Under the pieces are notes generated by a model. The model was not told the origin of the DNA, did not search any database, and saw only the letters and a list, made by a program, of their open reading frames with translations. Shown piece after piece: positions 1 through 5,103 of a stretch of DNA of 7,220 bases. The position numbers and the translations under genes are program-made. Location of the stretch: NCBI GenBank assembly GCA_910586095.1, contig CAJUHQ010000006.1:58703-65922 (forward strand). The letters run 5' to 3'. Each line of letters begins with the position of its first letter. The stretch's first letter is position 1. Source of the DNA: an uncultured Lachnospiraceae bacterium (GTDB taxonomy: Bacteria > Bacillota > Clostridia > Lachnospirales > Lachnospiraceae).

Positions 1-77
1 AATTTCACACTAACTCCCATCTGCCTGCTTTTGCAGGCATTTCAATCAGGATGGGAGAAATTTTAATTTCACACTAA
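1..77. repeat. Hairpin repeat unit flanked by 13-nt direct repeats
   Basis: The same 13 bases (AATTTCACACTAA) occur at 1-13 and 65-77, giving a period of 64. Between them is a nested palindrome: an outer stem CTCCCAT (14-20) with ATGGGAG (51-57), an inner stem TGCCTGC/GCAGGCA around a TTTT loop (about 22-39), and a single-stranded stretch TTTCAATCAGG on the 3' side. A further small dyad GAAATT-TT-AATTTC (57-70) leads into the second direct repeat. No ORF fits it. A diverged relative lies at 6790-6862 in the same orientation. Because the window begins exactly on a repeat border, more units could lie upstream. Function unknown: it could be a REP-like element, a small MITE, or a structured RNA. 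Confidence 0.7.
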
Positions 78-268
78 TATTTATATATGTATTTTATCAC
101 AAAATGTTTCTGTTGAATATATACTTTATAAAAATAGTACTATCGTTTTGTAGAAAAAGGTATCAATATCCCCACAAAACAGGCACAGTTACTGAACTTT
201 TGTACTTTTATCTCTCAATTATTAACACAAAAATAAAATATTCTACTCACCACACCATAAACTAAATA

Positions 269-323
269 ACAGGAACAAATACCGCCGCGTAAATACTCAC
301 TGTACGACTTTATTTGTCCCTGT
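269..323. repeat. Imperfect palindrome, 13-bp arms
   Basis: ACAGGAACAAATA (269-281) pairs with TATTTGTCCCTGT (311-323), with a single A/C mismatch at 274/318. The 29-nt loop (282-310) contains a GC-rich CCGCCGCG patch that stands out in AT-rich surroundings. There is no T-run on either side, so it is a poor terminator. It resembles the intergenic palindromic units that many clostridial genomes carry in multiple copies, but copy number cannot be seen here. Confidence 0.6.
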
Positions 324-410
324 AACAATGCCAAAATCTGTTTATGCTTCTAGTACTTTAATAGTAGTTATACAATATCAAAAATTCTTCTTTATCTAAC
401 ATATCAAGAT

Positions 411-438
411 GAAAAATGCCTGTTTTTTGGCATTTTTC
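411..438 (-). terminator. AT-rich 10-bp stem-loop, possible terminator
   Basis: GAAAAATGCC (411-420) pairs perfectly with GGCATTTTTC (429-438) around an 8-nt loop. Read on the minus strand it ends in GGCATTTTTC, with the T-run inside the stem, and it follows the stop codon of the 446-592 open frame by 7 nt. That order suggests a weak terminator for minus-strand transcription through the element, but the stem is AT-rich and symmetric, so either direction is possible. Confidence 0.4.
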
Positions 439-445
439 CAAACAT

Positions 446-592
446 TTAGGAACTCTTACTATGAAAGTCTTCGACTTTCATAGCATGGATGGCCATGCGG
501 CCTGAAGTGGTATACGATATTTCAGGTATTGCATGATGTGTGTTTTCTATGATGATGTGAAACAAGACAAATTTAAGGTAGCAACTTAAATC
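446..592. other. Compact structured element with overlapping short frames
   Basis: Three hairpins sit end to end. CTATGAAAGTC (459-469) pairs with GACTTTCATAG (473-483), a perfect 11-bp stem with a 3-nt loop. GCATG (483-487) pairs with CATGC (494-498). CCTGAA (501-506) pairs with TTCAGG (521-526). The minus strand is open from 592 to a TAA at 446-448 (48 codons), ending in GRMAIHAMKVEDFHSKSS, but it has no Met before codon 33 and no clear ribosome binding site. The plus strand carries a 14-codon frame MKVFDFHSMDGHAA (461-505) with a weak AGGA at 448-451 and its start codon buried in the 11-bp stem. I read it as a repeat-like or RNA element rather than a gene; a decayed small CDS is the alternative. 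Confidence 0.4.
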
Positions 593-648
593 TCATAACA
601 AACGACATTCTCGTTGCCAAAAATTTCTGATTGCTTTATAAAGATTTT

Positions 649-777
649 TTAATAAAGATTTTTATTGAACCGATATCCAATTCCTTTTATTGTTTGAATA
701 TATTTTGGATTGCTGGGATTCTGTTCTATTTTTTTTCGTATGCGGCTAATAATTGGTTTTTGTGCGTTTTTTCGTAT
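649..777 (-). pseudogene. C-terminal stub of an OmpR/PhoB-type response regulator
   Basis: The 42-codon open stretch ends in a clear winged-helix signature: residues ISRIRKKIEQNPSNPKYIQ, then TIKGIGYRFNKNLY and a TAA at 649-651. In OmpR/PhoB-family regulators this is the recognition helix, the following hairpin wing and the GxGYRF terminus. An in-frame stop (778-780) immediately precedes it. The receiver domain and first half of the DNA-binding domain (about 180 residues) are missing, and no recognisable RR motifs were found in any minus frame up to 1131, where the Nudix gene begins. A tandem duplication of ATAAAGATTTTT lies across the 3' end (about 638-663). It is therefore a truncated, non-functional remnant. 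Its cognate histidine kinase is not in the window. Confidence 0.75.
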
Positions 778-780
778 TCA

Positions 781-1131
781 TTACTATAGTATAAATGAGT
801 ATGCATGCGATTTTTTTAACAATTTTCGTATCTATCGACTTTCTATTTTTTGGTAATATATATTCTACCATCTTTCTTTATCTTTTCCAAAAATTTAATC
901 TGTTATAATTGTATTCGTTCAGCCAATAAATACAAGTTTTTGATATACCATTTTTTTACTAATTTATCAAATTATATAGTGATACCAAAAGATTATTCGT
1001 AAAATAAACTCTTTTTATTTTGGAGAAAATTGGTTGTAAAATCTACTCAATAATTCTGTTTTATGTGATTGTTAAATACCAATATAATGACAATATATCC
1101 CTCAAAATACTATATCTAAATCAATAGTATA
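781..1131. other. AT-rich gap, no gene recognised
   Basis: This stretch lies between the regulator stub and the Nudix gene. All frames are broken by frequent stops, and I found no domain motif. It holds only AT-rich dyads, such as AAAATAAA/TTTATTTT at 1001-1021. It may be decayed sequence of the lost regulator, but nothing in it proves that. Confidence 0.4.
1107..1130 (-). terminator. Weak AT-only hairpin after the Nudix gene
   Basis: On the minus strand, one nucleotide past the TAG of the Nudix gene, ATACTAT pairs with ATAGTAT (7 bp, 10-nt loop) and is followed by TTT. It contains almost no GC pairs, so it would be a weak terminator at best. No better candidate lies downstream of the gene. 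Confidence 0.3.
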
Positions 1132-1752
1132 CTATTCTGTATCCTGTAAAAAAGCAAATGGATTTTCCTTGTCTGCATGCAAAAAATTAATAAGCAAATA
1201 TGCTGCTCTCATCGAAACTTTTTCTTGTTTTATAATGCGCGCTGCTTCCTTTTTGTCAACAATCAATACTTGTATCGTTTCTGTATCCTCTAAATTTGCA
1301 CGGCTGATCGTACCGCTAGCATAGCCAAATACCACAGAACAACTCTCATCTGTAAATCCGGCTCCCATAAAAAACGGCCTGCGATACGCTTCATTTCCCT
1401 CTTCATACACTACAAACGAAAGCCCTGTTTCCTCCTTCATCTCACGCACAGCCGCCTCTTGTGGCGTTTCACCATTATCAATCAACCCTGCTGGAAGTTC
1501 ATATAGATAATCTCCTAGAGGATATCGGTATTGTCGTATCAGTACAATTTTTTCTGGATCTTCACGCAAAATAGGATAAATGACCACTCCCTCTGCTAAG
1601 ATATCTTTTGTCAAAAGCTTCAATTCGTTCTCCTTGCGCCGCGACACAAAAAAGTAATCAAATGGATGTCCACTATCTGTCAAGGCATCCAATTGAAACA
1701 AATTCAAAAACTTGTTGTCTGATAACTTTTGTATTCTTGTGTATTTTTTCAT
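1132..1752 (-). CDS. Nudix hydrolase, ADP-ribose pyrophosphatase-like
   Basis: The 206-residue protein hydrolyses a nucleoside diphosphate linked to another group, probably ADP-ribose or a related sugar nucleotide, in the cytoplasm. The Nudix box is complete at residues 89-111 (G-x5-E-x7-REMKEETGL), including the RExxEE metal-binding glutamates. The sequence just before it (LIRQYRYP about 71-78, YELPAG 84-89) is typical of the ADP-ribose pyrophosphatase branch, and the length of about 200 residues fits. The N-terminal 50 residues form the usual extra region of these dimeric enzymes. The ATG at 1752 is chosen because GGAGG (1759-1763) lies 6 nt ahead of it. The gene stands alone and is divergent from the HD-GYP gene. 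Exact substrate is inferred from family resemblance only. Confidence 0.9.
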   Translation of the reverse strand: MKKYTRIQKLSDNKFLNLFQLDALTDSGHPFDYFFVSRRKENELKLLTKDILAEGVVIYPILREDPEKIVLIRQYRYPLGDYLYELPAGLIDNGETPQEAAVREMKEETGLSFVVYEEGNEAYRRPFFMGAGFTDESCSVVFGYASGTISRANLEDTETIQVLIVDKKEAARIIKQEKVSMRAAYLLINFLHADKENPFAFLQDTE

Positions 1753-1788
1753 CTTAATCCTCCATACCGTTTGGGGTGGTTTTAAAAC

Positions 1789-1816
1789 AGAATATATATT
1801 CTAATTCCTTTAGAAT
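1789..1816. promoter_or_regulatory. Overlapping dyads upstream of the Nudix gene
   Basis: AGAATATATATTCT (1789-1802) is a perfect 14-bp palindrome. It overlaps a second perfect dyad, ATTCTAA-TTCCT-TTAGAAT (1798-1816). They sit 37-64 nt in front of the Nudix start codon, where a promoter or operator would be. They match no regulator site I can name. Chance palindromes are common in AT-rich DNA, so the operator reading is tentative. Confidence 0.35.
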
Positions 1817-1927
1817 TGCGTTCTATACCTCTAACTTCCATTTACACACTTTAGCAAAACTCCAATTACAAAATTTTTATTTGTCCCTTTCATATAAGTT
1901 CTCTACACTTGATCTTTTTTCAAACAT

Positions 1928-1956
1928 TTGACATTCATTCTAAGAAACGCTACAAT
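1928..1956 (+). promoter_or_regulatory. Strong sigma-A promoter of the HD-GYP gene
   Basis: TTGACA (1928-1933, perfect -35) is followed after exactly 17 nt by TACAAT (1951-1956, one base from the -10 consensus). Transcription would begin near 1963, leaving a leader of about 40 nt before the GTG at 2003. The TTG of the -35 box also begins a longer in-frame reading, which is therefore upstream of the transcript and cannot be the start. Confidence 0.85.
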
Positions 1957-1990
1957 GACTACAGAAGCTTTTGTAGAACTTATTTTAGAA

Positions 1991-1996
1991 GGGAGG
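1991..1996 (+). promoter_or_regulatory. Ribosome binding site deciding the HD-GYP start
   Basis: GGGAGG lies 6 nt before the GTG at 2003, an ideal spacing. The in-frame ATG at 1997 directly abuts the site and is too close to be used. The ATG at 1955 has no such site and overlaps the -10 box. Confidence 0.85.
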
Positions 1997-2002
1997 ATGC
2001 CT

Positions 2003-3157
2003 GTGAAACGACTACCCCGCACAGATCTAAAACCTGGTATGGTAACTGCTCAAGACATCTTGTCTTATGATCTAAAAACAATTGTTCCAAAAGGAGTTAT
2101 TCTCACTGAAAATATTATATCACGTCTTGAGGAATTTTCCATCTATTATGTTTCTATTGATGAAACTATTGACCACTCCATCTTTCAACATCTATCTGTA
2201 CCAATGGTGAACCAACTTACTTTTCAGTCTAATAACAGTACTATGGATGCGTTTCATGCTGCGAATAAGACAAATTTGCAAGCATTTTTGCACGATTTTT
2301 CTAAATGTACACAACATTATCAAGATCATATGATGGATACCTTGTACCGCAACGAACCTCTGCACACTCAAGAACTATTAACAGAAGCTTTATCATTATT
2401 TGAACAATATCAGTCATGCACATATATTTTTGACATTCTTTTTGCAGTACATGCGATGGATACTTCTGTGTATAGCCATTGCCTGCGCGTTGCCTTAATC
2501 GCCTATACTTTATCACGCTGGCTTCACTTCTCCGATGCCGATCAGTCTATGGCGGCTGCTTGTGGTCTATTCCATGATATCGGAAAGTTGCTGCTCCCCT
2601 TCAAAATTTTGCAAAAACCTGGAAAGTTTACCTCAGAAGAACTAGAAATTATCAAGACGCATACAACAGAAGGATTTCATCTACTCAATAAATCAAACCA
2701 TGTTCCAGTCTCTGTAAAAAACACTGCGCTCATGCATCACGAAAAATGTGACGGAAGTGGGTATCCATATGGTTTATTAAATGAAGAAATCGATACGTTT
2801 TCCAAGCTGATTACCATTGCAGATCATTTTGATACTATGAGTACTATGCCACAAATGCGCACAACGCTTTGCCCATTTTCTGTCATCAAACAATTTGAAG
2901 ATGATGGCATACCCAAATATGAGTTACCTTACATTCTCACATTCCTGGAACATATGGCAAACGCATACTCTCTTAACAAAATCACTCTTACATATGGTTT
3001 GGAAGGAAATATAGTCCTGCTCAATTGTGGCGATTATCCCACACATACGAGTTTGTCCGAAAATGTTTCTGCCCCCAATCCGCAAGAATTATATTATAAC
3101 AGTATGCTCAAATTATCCGAAAAGGAAAATCTTTCTATGGAAACAATCTTATCATAA
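2003..3157 (+). CDS. HD-GYP domain protein, probable c-di-GMP phosphodiesterase
   Basis: The 384-residue soluble protein probably hydrolyses cyclic di-GMP (or a related cyclic dinucleotide) to linear products, lowering second-messenger levels. The N-terminus from the GTG start (KRLPRTDLKPGMVTAQDI) is the opening seen in many HD-GYP proteins and continues in an all-alpha/beta N-terminal region to about 140. The catalytic HD-GYP domain follows at about 145-310: H159, H191-D192 in HDIGK, H220, H245-H246 in HHE, D250-GSGYP (the GYP signature) and D274 in IADHFD. All metal-binding positions are present. The usual SxRPYR segment after IADxFD is altered to STMPQMRTT. A 70-residue tail of unknown role closes the protein. 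No receiver, GGDEF or membrane segment is seen, so the input signal is unknown. Transcribed alone from a strong promoter. Substrate is inferred from family, not shown. Confidence 0.9.
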   Translation: MKRLPRTDLKPGMVTAQDILSYDLKTIVPKGVILTENIISRLEEFSIYYVSIDETIDHSIFQHLSVPMVNQLTFQSNNSTMDAFHAANKTNLQAFLHDFSKCTQHYQDHMMDTLYRNEPLHTQELLTEALSLFEQYQSCTYIFDILFAVHAMDTSVYSHCLRVALIAYTLSRWLHFSDADQSMAAACGLFHDIGKLLLPFKILQKPGKFTSEELEIIKTHTTEGFHLLNKSNHVPVSVKNTALMHHEKCDGSGYPYGLLNEEIDTFSKLITIADHFDTMSTMPQMRTTLCPFSVIKQFEDDGIPKYELPYILTFLEHMANAYSLNKITLTYGLEGNIVLLNCGDYPTHTSLSENVSAPNPQELYYNSMLKLSEKENLSMETILS

Positions 3158-3160
3158 TAC

Positions 3161-3199
3161 AAGGGATGGGTTGTGCTATTTTGCTTTCATCCATCCCTT
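3161..3199. terminator. Stem-loop between convergent HD-GYP and GNAT genes
   Basis: AAGGGATGG (3161-3169) pairs with CCATCCCTT (3191-3199), a perfect 9-bp stem with a 21-nt loop, beginning 3 nt after the HD-GYP stop codon. Its position between convergent genes suits a terminator for the plus gene and possibly for both. There is no good T-run after either arm, so it may act weakly or as an mRNA 3'-end stabiliser. Confidence 0.55.
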
Positions 3200-3263
3200 A
3201 TTGCTTCTACATTATACTAGCCCATTGTCCTATTGGTCAAAACCAAACAACCTCACCATTGTA

Positions 3264-4016
3264 TTATAGATCTTTGGCATCATACTCATATCGAAGAAAC
3301 GACTTTTCTACCATAACCCCTTCTGTATTCATCTCATTTCGCTGGATCGTTTTATTTCTGTGAAATCCAAGCTTTTCACAGAGCTTGATAGACATTGTAT
3401 TTTCTTCATTGACAAACGCACAATATTTTTTGTGTCCCAATCCATTTATACCATAGTTAAGCACGGCACAGCATGCCTCATAGGCATATCCTTTGCCCTG
3501 ATAGTCCACTCCTAGCATAAATCCCAATTCAAGGCCTTCGAAACCTTCCTTATACTCAAATCCTACTCTTCCAATCATTTGCCCACTCTGTTTTTCTATA
3601 ATTGCCCACATGCCATATCCATAGAACCCGTAAATATTCTTGATATATTCTTTTGTGTACTCAATCTCCTGTTGCACTTCTGGAAAAAGAGGTTCCATAT
3701 ATTGTGTGATACTACCATCTTGATACAACTCATACAAACGTGGCACATCCTCGACTGTAATCTCCCTAATTCTAAGGCGGTCTGTCTCGGCTATATCCCA
3801 CGGAATCCCTTTAAAACGCCTATAAACCCGCTCACAGTACTGTGTGTCCACGTCTTTTAGATCCTCCACACAATAAGCACCATTTGGAAAATGATCTGTG
3901 CGATTATCCTGTGTAAGATACACAATATAAGGGATATTGTTTCTAGCAAAATATGCTGCTTCCTCTGTTTTGTTTGTTATCTTCACCTCATGTATGATCC
4001 TGTTCTCTTCCACCAT
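3264..4016 (-). CDS. GNAT-family N-acetyltransferase with N-terminal extension
   Basis: The 250-residue cytoplasmic protein transfers an acetyl group from acetyl-CoA to an amine on an unknown substrate. The GNAT domain covers about 78-240 and is of the RimJ/RimL type: it opens with ETDRLRIREITVEDVPRL, and has the acetyl-CoA pyrophosphate loop YQGKGYAYEA (172-181, Q173-x-x-G176-x-A178) and the late motif NEENTMSIKLCEKLGF (203-218). The first 75 residues (ARNNIPYIVYLTQ, ERVYRRFKGIPW) are an extra region found ahead of GNAT domains in Clostridia and of unknown role. A GGGGGG ribosome binding site (4020-4025) lies only 3 nt from the ATG at 4016 but 6 nt from the next codon, a GTG at 4013, so translation could start at either. 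The gene appears monocistronic, 157 nt downstream of the XRE gene. Its 5' region (4027-4173) shows no strong promoter. Confidence 0.87.
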   Translation of the reverse strand: MVEENRIIHEVKITNKTEEAAYFARNNIPYIVYLTQDNRTDHFPNGAYCVEDLKDVDTQYCERVYRRFKGIPWDIAETDRLRIREITVEDVPRLYELYQDGSITQYMEPLFPEVQQEIEYTKEYIKNIYGFYGYGMWAIIEKQSGQMIGRVGFEYKEGFEGLELGFMLGVDYQGKGYAYEACCAVLNYGINGLGHKKYCAFVNEENTMSIKLCEKLGFHRNKTIQRNEMNTEGVMVEKSFLRYEYDAKDL

Positions 4017-4142
4017 ATACCCCCCTGTACGAGCTATAACTATATTTGTGCAATCCCTTATTGAACTTCATCTTTGGATGATACAATAAGCACATTTTTA
4101 CGAATGATATGTGCAAAGCCCATAAGAGCTAGTGTCGTGTCT

Positions 4143-4168
4143 AGTTTTTAAATCTATTTACAAAAACT
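4143..4168 (-). terminator. AT-rich hairpin after the XRE gene
   Basis: AGTTTTT (4143-4149) pairs with AAAAACT (4162-4168), and the inner AAAT/ATTT extends the stem with a small bulge. It begins 5 nt after the XRE stop on the minus strand. It has almost no GC pairs, so it is only a tentative terminator. Confidence 0.3.
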
Positions 4169-4173
4169 CTAAA

Positions 4174-4545
4174 TCACGATTGAATATATGGTCTAATCCC
4201 CTTTTGATGTCTGCTCCAAATTTCACGATTTTTTACATTTTGATGCAGATATTCCACCATTCTTTTGCCCTTTGTGATGTTGAGACTCCATTCCATTAAC
4301 CAAATCTCATCTTCTCTAGGCATCAGCATCTCTTCCATATGAACTCCCAAAATTTTTCCAAGAATATAAAGATTGTCCAAGGATGGCATAGTCTGCCCTT
4401 TCATCCATCTATAAATTGGCTGAGGACAGGAGAGATTCAATTTTTCCTGTAATGATTTCACGCTGTAACCACTCTTTTTAATTAAATTTCGAAGAATTGT
4501 ACCTGTCATCAACAGATCTAAGCAAGTGTATGTATCTGTTTCCAT
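4174..4545 (-). CDS. XRE-family helix-turn-helix transcription regulator
   Basis: The 123-residue protein is a probable DNA-binding regulator. A Cro/C1-type helix-turn-helix occupies about residues 14-66: ILRNLIKKSGYSVKSLQEKL, then the recognition part CPQPIYRWMKGQTMPS and the closing helices DNLYILGKILGVHMEEML. The C-terminal 55 residues (two Trp, basic end) are not a domain I recognise; it may mediate dimerisation. The ATG at 4545 is chosen because GGGAGG (4555-4560) lies 9 nt ahead. A longer reading from a TTG at 4572 lacks such a site and would cover the Shine-Dalgarno itself. It lies 48 nt downstream of the 44-codon ORF and very likely shares its transcript. Autoregulation through the dyad at 4744-4762 is plausible but unproven. 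Confidence 0.87.
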   Translation of the reverse strand: METDTYTCLDLLMTGTILRNLIKKSGYSVKSLQEKLNLSCPQPIYRWMKGQTMPSLDNLYILGKILGVHMEEMLMPREDEIWLMEWSLNITKGKRMVEYLHQNVKNREIWSRHQKGIRPYIQS

Positions 4546-4593
4546 ATTGTAAAGCCTCCCTTCTATTCCCAATCGTGTATTCTACTTCCAAAT

Positions 4594-4728
4594 TCAACAC
4601 AAACTTTGCTTCATATCCTCCATACAAGCCGCAAATCTGCTGTTTGTAACCCCAAATAAAAGGTTGCCACCTCCGCTTTGCAATCTAACGTTCGGAAAAT
4701 ATGTTTGTATATCACTAGAATAGTACAT
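4594..4728 (-). CDS. Unrecognised 44-residue protein upstream of XRE
   Basis: A short ORF starts at ATG 4728 with AGGAG (4733-4737) 4 nt ahead, and ends at TGA 4594-4596. The product starts MYYSSDIQTYFPNV, has a glycine cluster QSGGGNLLFG (17-26) and ends NSRFAACMEDMKQSLC, with Cys at 35 and at the very last residue. It has no signal peptide or membrane helix and I know no family for it. Supporting points are the ribosome binding site, the non-random composition in AT-rich DNA, an extended -10 promoter and dyad in front, and the XRE gene 48 nt behind. It could be a regulatory partner of XRE, a leader peptide, a small toxin, or a peptide precursor. The alternative is that this is merely the XRE leader. 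Confidence 0.55.
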   Translation of the reverse strand: MYYSSDIQTYFPNVRLQSGGGNLLFGVTNSRFAACMEDMKQSLC

Positions 4729-4743
4729 TTTTCTCCTATTGTC

Positions 4744-4762
4744 ATTGGACTGATTGTCCAAT
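4744..4762. promoter_or_regulatory. Perfect 7-bp dyad in the small-ORF/XRE leader
   Basis: ATTGGAC-TGATT-GTCCAAT is a perfect inverted repeat with 5-nt spacer. It ends 6 nt before the AGGAG of the 44-residue ORF and lies downstream of the likely transcription start. As DNA it looks like an operator for a dimeric regulator such as XRE; as RNA it would be a hairpin just ahead of the ribosome binding site. Confidence 0.55.
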
Positions 4763-4805
4763 CTAATAAACTATCTCCCTACAAATCCTTTCACACTCTA
4801 TGCAT

Positions 4806-4814
4806 AGTATAACA
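4806..4814 (-). promoter_or_regulatory. Extended -10 promoter of the small-ORF/XRE unit
   Basis: On the minus strand TGTTATACT fits the extended -10 form TGnTATAAT with one mismatch. No good -35 lies 16-18 nt upstream (a TTGCCA is only 13 nt away), as is common for extended -10 promoters. Transcription would start near 4799, giving a leader of about 70 nt containing the 4744-4762 dyad. A 10-bp palindrome CTATGCATAG overlaps the start region. Confidence 0.5.
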
Positions 4815-4892
4815 AAAAAGCAGATGGCAAGCTACACTTTTTTCACCTCAACTCTTTTTGCTTTAGCGGGTATACTCAATTTTTAACTAAAA

Positions 4893-4931
4893 AAGAACCC
4901 GCCTGTACATTTCACTTACAGACGGGTTCTT
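4893..4931 (-). terminator. Intrinsic terminator of gdhA
   Basis: AAGAACCCG (4893-4901) pairs with CGGGTTCTT (4923-4931). After one C/A mismatch the stem continues as CTGTA/TACAG around a 9-nt loop. On the minus strand the stem is followed directly by a run of T (plus-strand A at 4889-4894). This is a classic rho-independent terminator, 172 nt past the gdhA stop. The plus-strand side lacks an equally good T-run. Confidence 0.88.
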
Positions 4932-4958
4932 GAACGATTTTATTTTGTTATTTCCAGA

Positions 4959-5091
4959 TAACAGTTCAGACAGGTTTGAGCATTTACTGCGCAAACTGTG
5001 AAGATACGTTTAGGTGACAAGCATCCGCCCCATTGCGTAGCAATTTTTAATGGGCGGATGCCATAGCAGGACAAACTTGTCTGAACTGTTA
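4959..5091. repeat. 133-nt element with 20-bp inverted ends in the gdhA 3' UTR
   Basis: Positions 4959-4978 (TAACAGTTCAGACAGGTTTG) and 5072-5091 are reverse complements over 20 bp, with one difference that would be a G-U pair in RNA. Inside lies a second strong hairpin: GCATCCGCCC (5021-5030) pairs perfectly with GGGCGGATGC (5052-5061), and at its tip ATTGC/GCAAT (5032-5044) forms a small stem. The rest of the interior (4979-5020) is less structured. The element has no ORF and sits between the gdhA stop codon and its terminator, so it is transcribed with gdhA. Candidates are a MITE-like insertion, since the ends look like terminal inverted repeats though no clear target duplication flanks it, or a conserved mRNA 3' structure. 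Confidence 0.75.
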
Positions 5092-5103
5092 CATTTGCAG
5101 ATT

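Noticed and set aside
1..77. CRISPR array
   Set aside because: The 13-nt direct repeats are too short, only one period is visible, and the interior is a palindrome shared with another copy rather than a spacer.
504..533. Plus-strand PEVVYDISGIA resembling the VVYDIS motif near the end of GMP synthase (guaA), a known island integration site
   Set aside because: Only six residues match, the following KPPxTIEWE is absent, and the stretch lies inside the hairpin element.
1928..2002. 25-codon N-terminal extension of the HD-GYP protein from TTG 1928
   Set aside because: It overlaps the -35 and -10 boxes and lacks a ribosome binding site; GTG 2003 has an ideal one.
3027..3363. Plus-strand frames overlapping the end of the HD-GYP gene and the GNAT gene
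   Set aside because: They are shadow frames crossing the convergent stem-loop and have no ribosome binding sites or motifs.
4090..4114. GCACAT/ATGTGC dyad between GNAT and XRE
   Set aside because: Six base pairs with a 13-nt loop and no T-run is within chance expectation.
4546..4572. Nine extra codons at the start of XRE from TTG 4572
   Set aside because: No ribosome binding site before it, and it would put the good GGGAGG inside the coding region.
4717..4745. Minus-strand promoter ATGACA-17-TATTCT for XRE
   Set aside because: It would start transcription inside the 44-residue ORF; the extended -10 at 4806-4814 fits the gene order better, though an internal promoter cannot be excluded.
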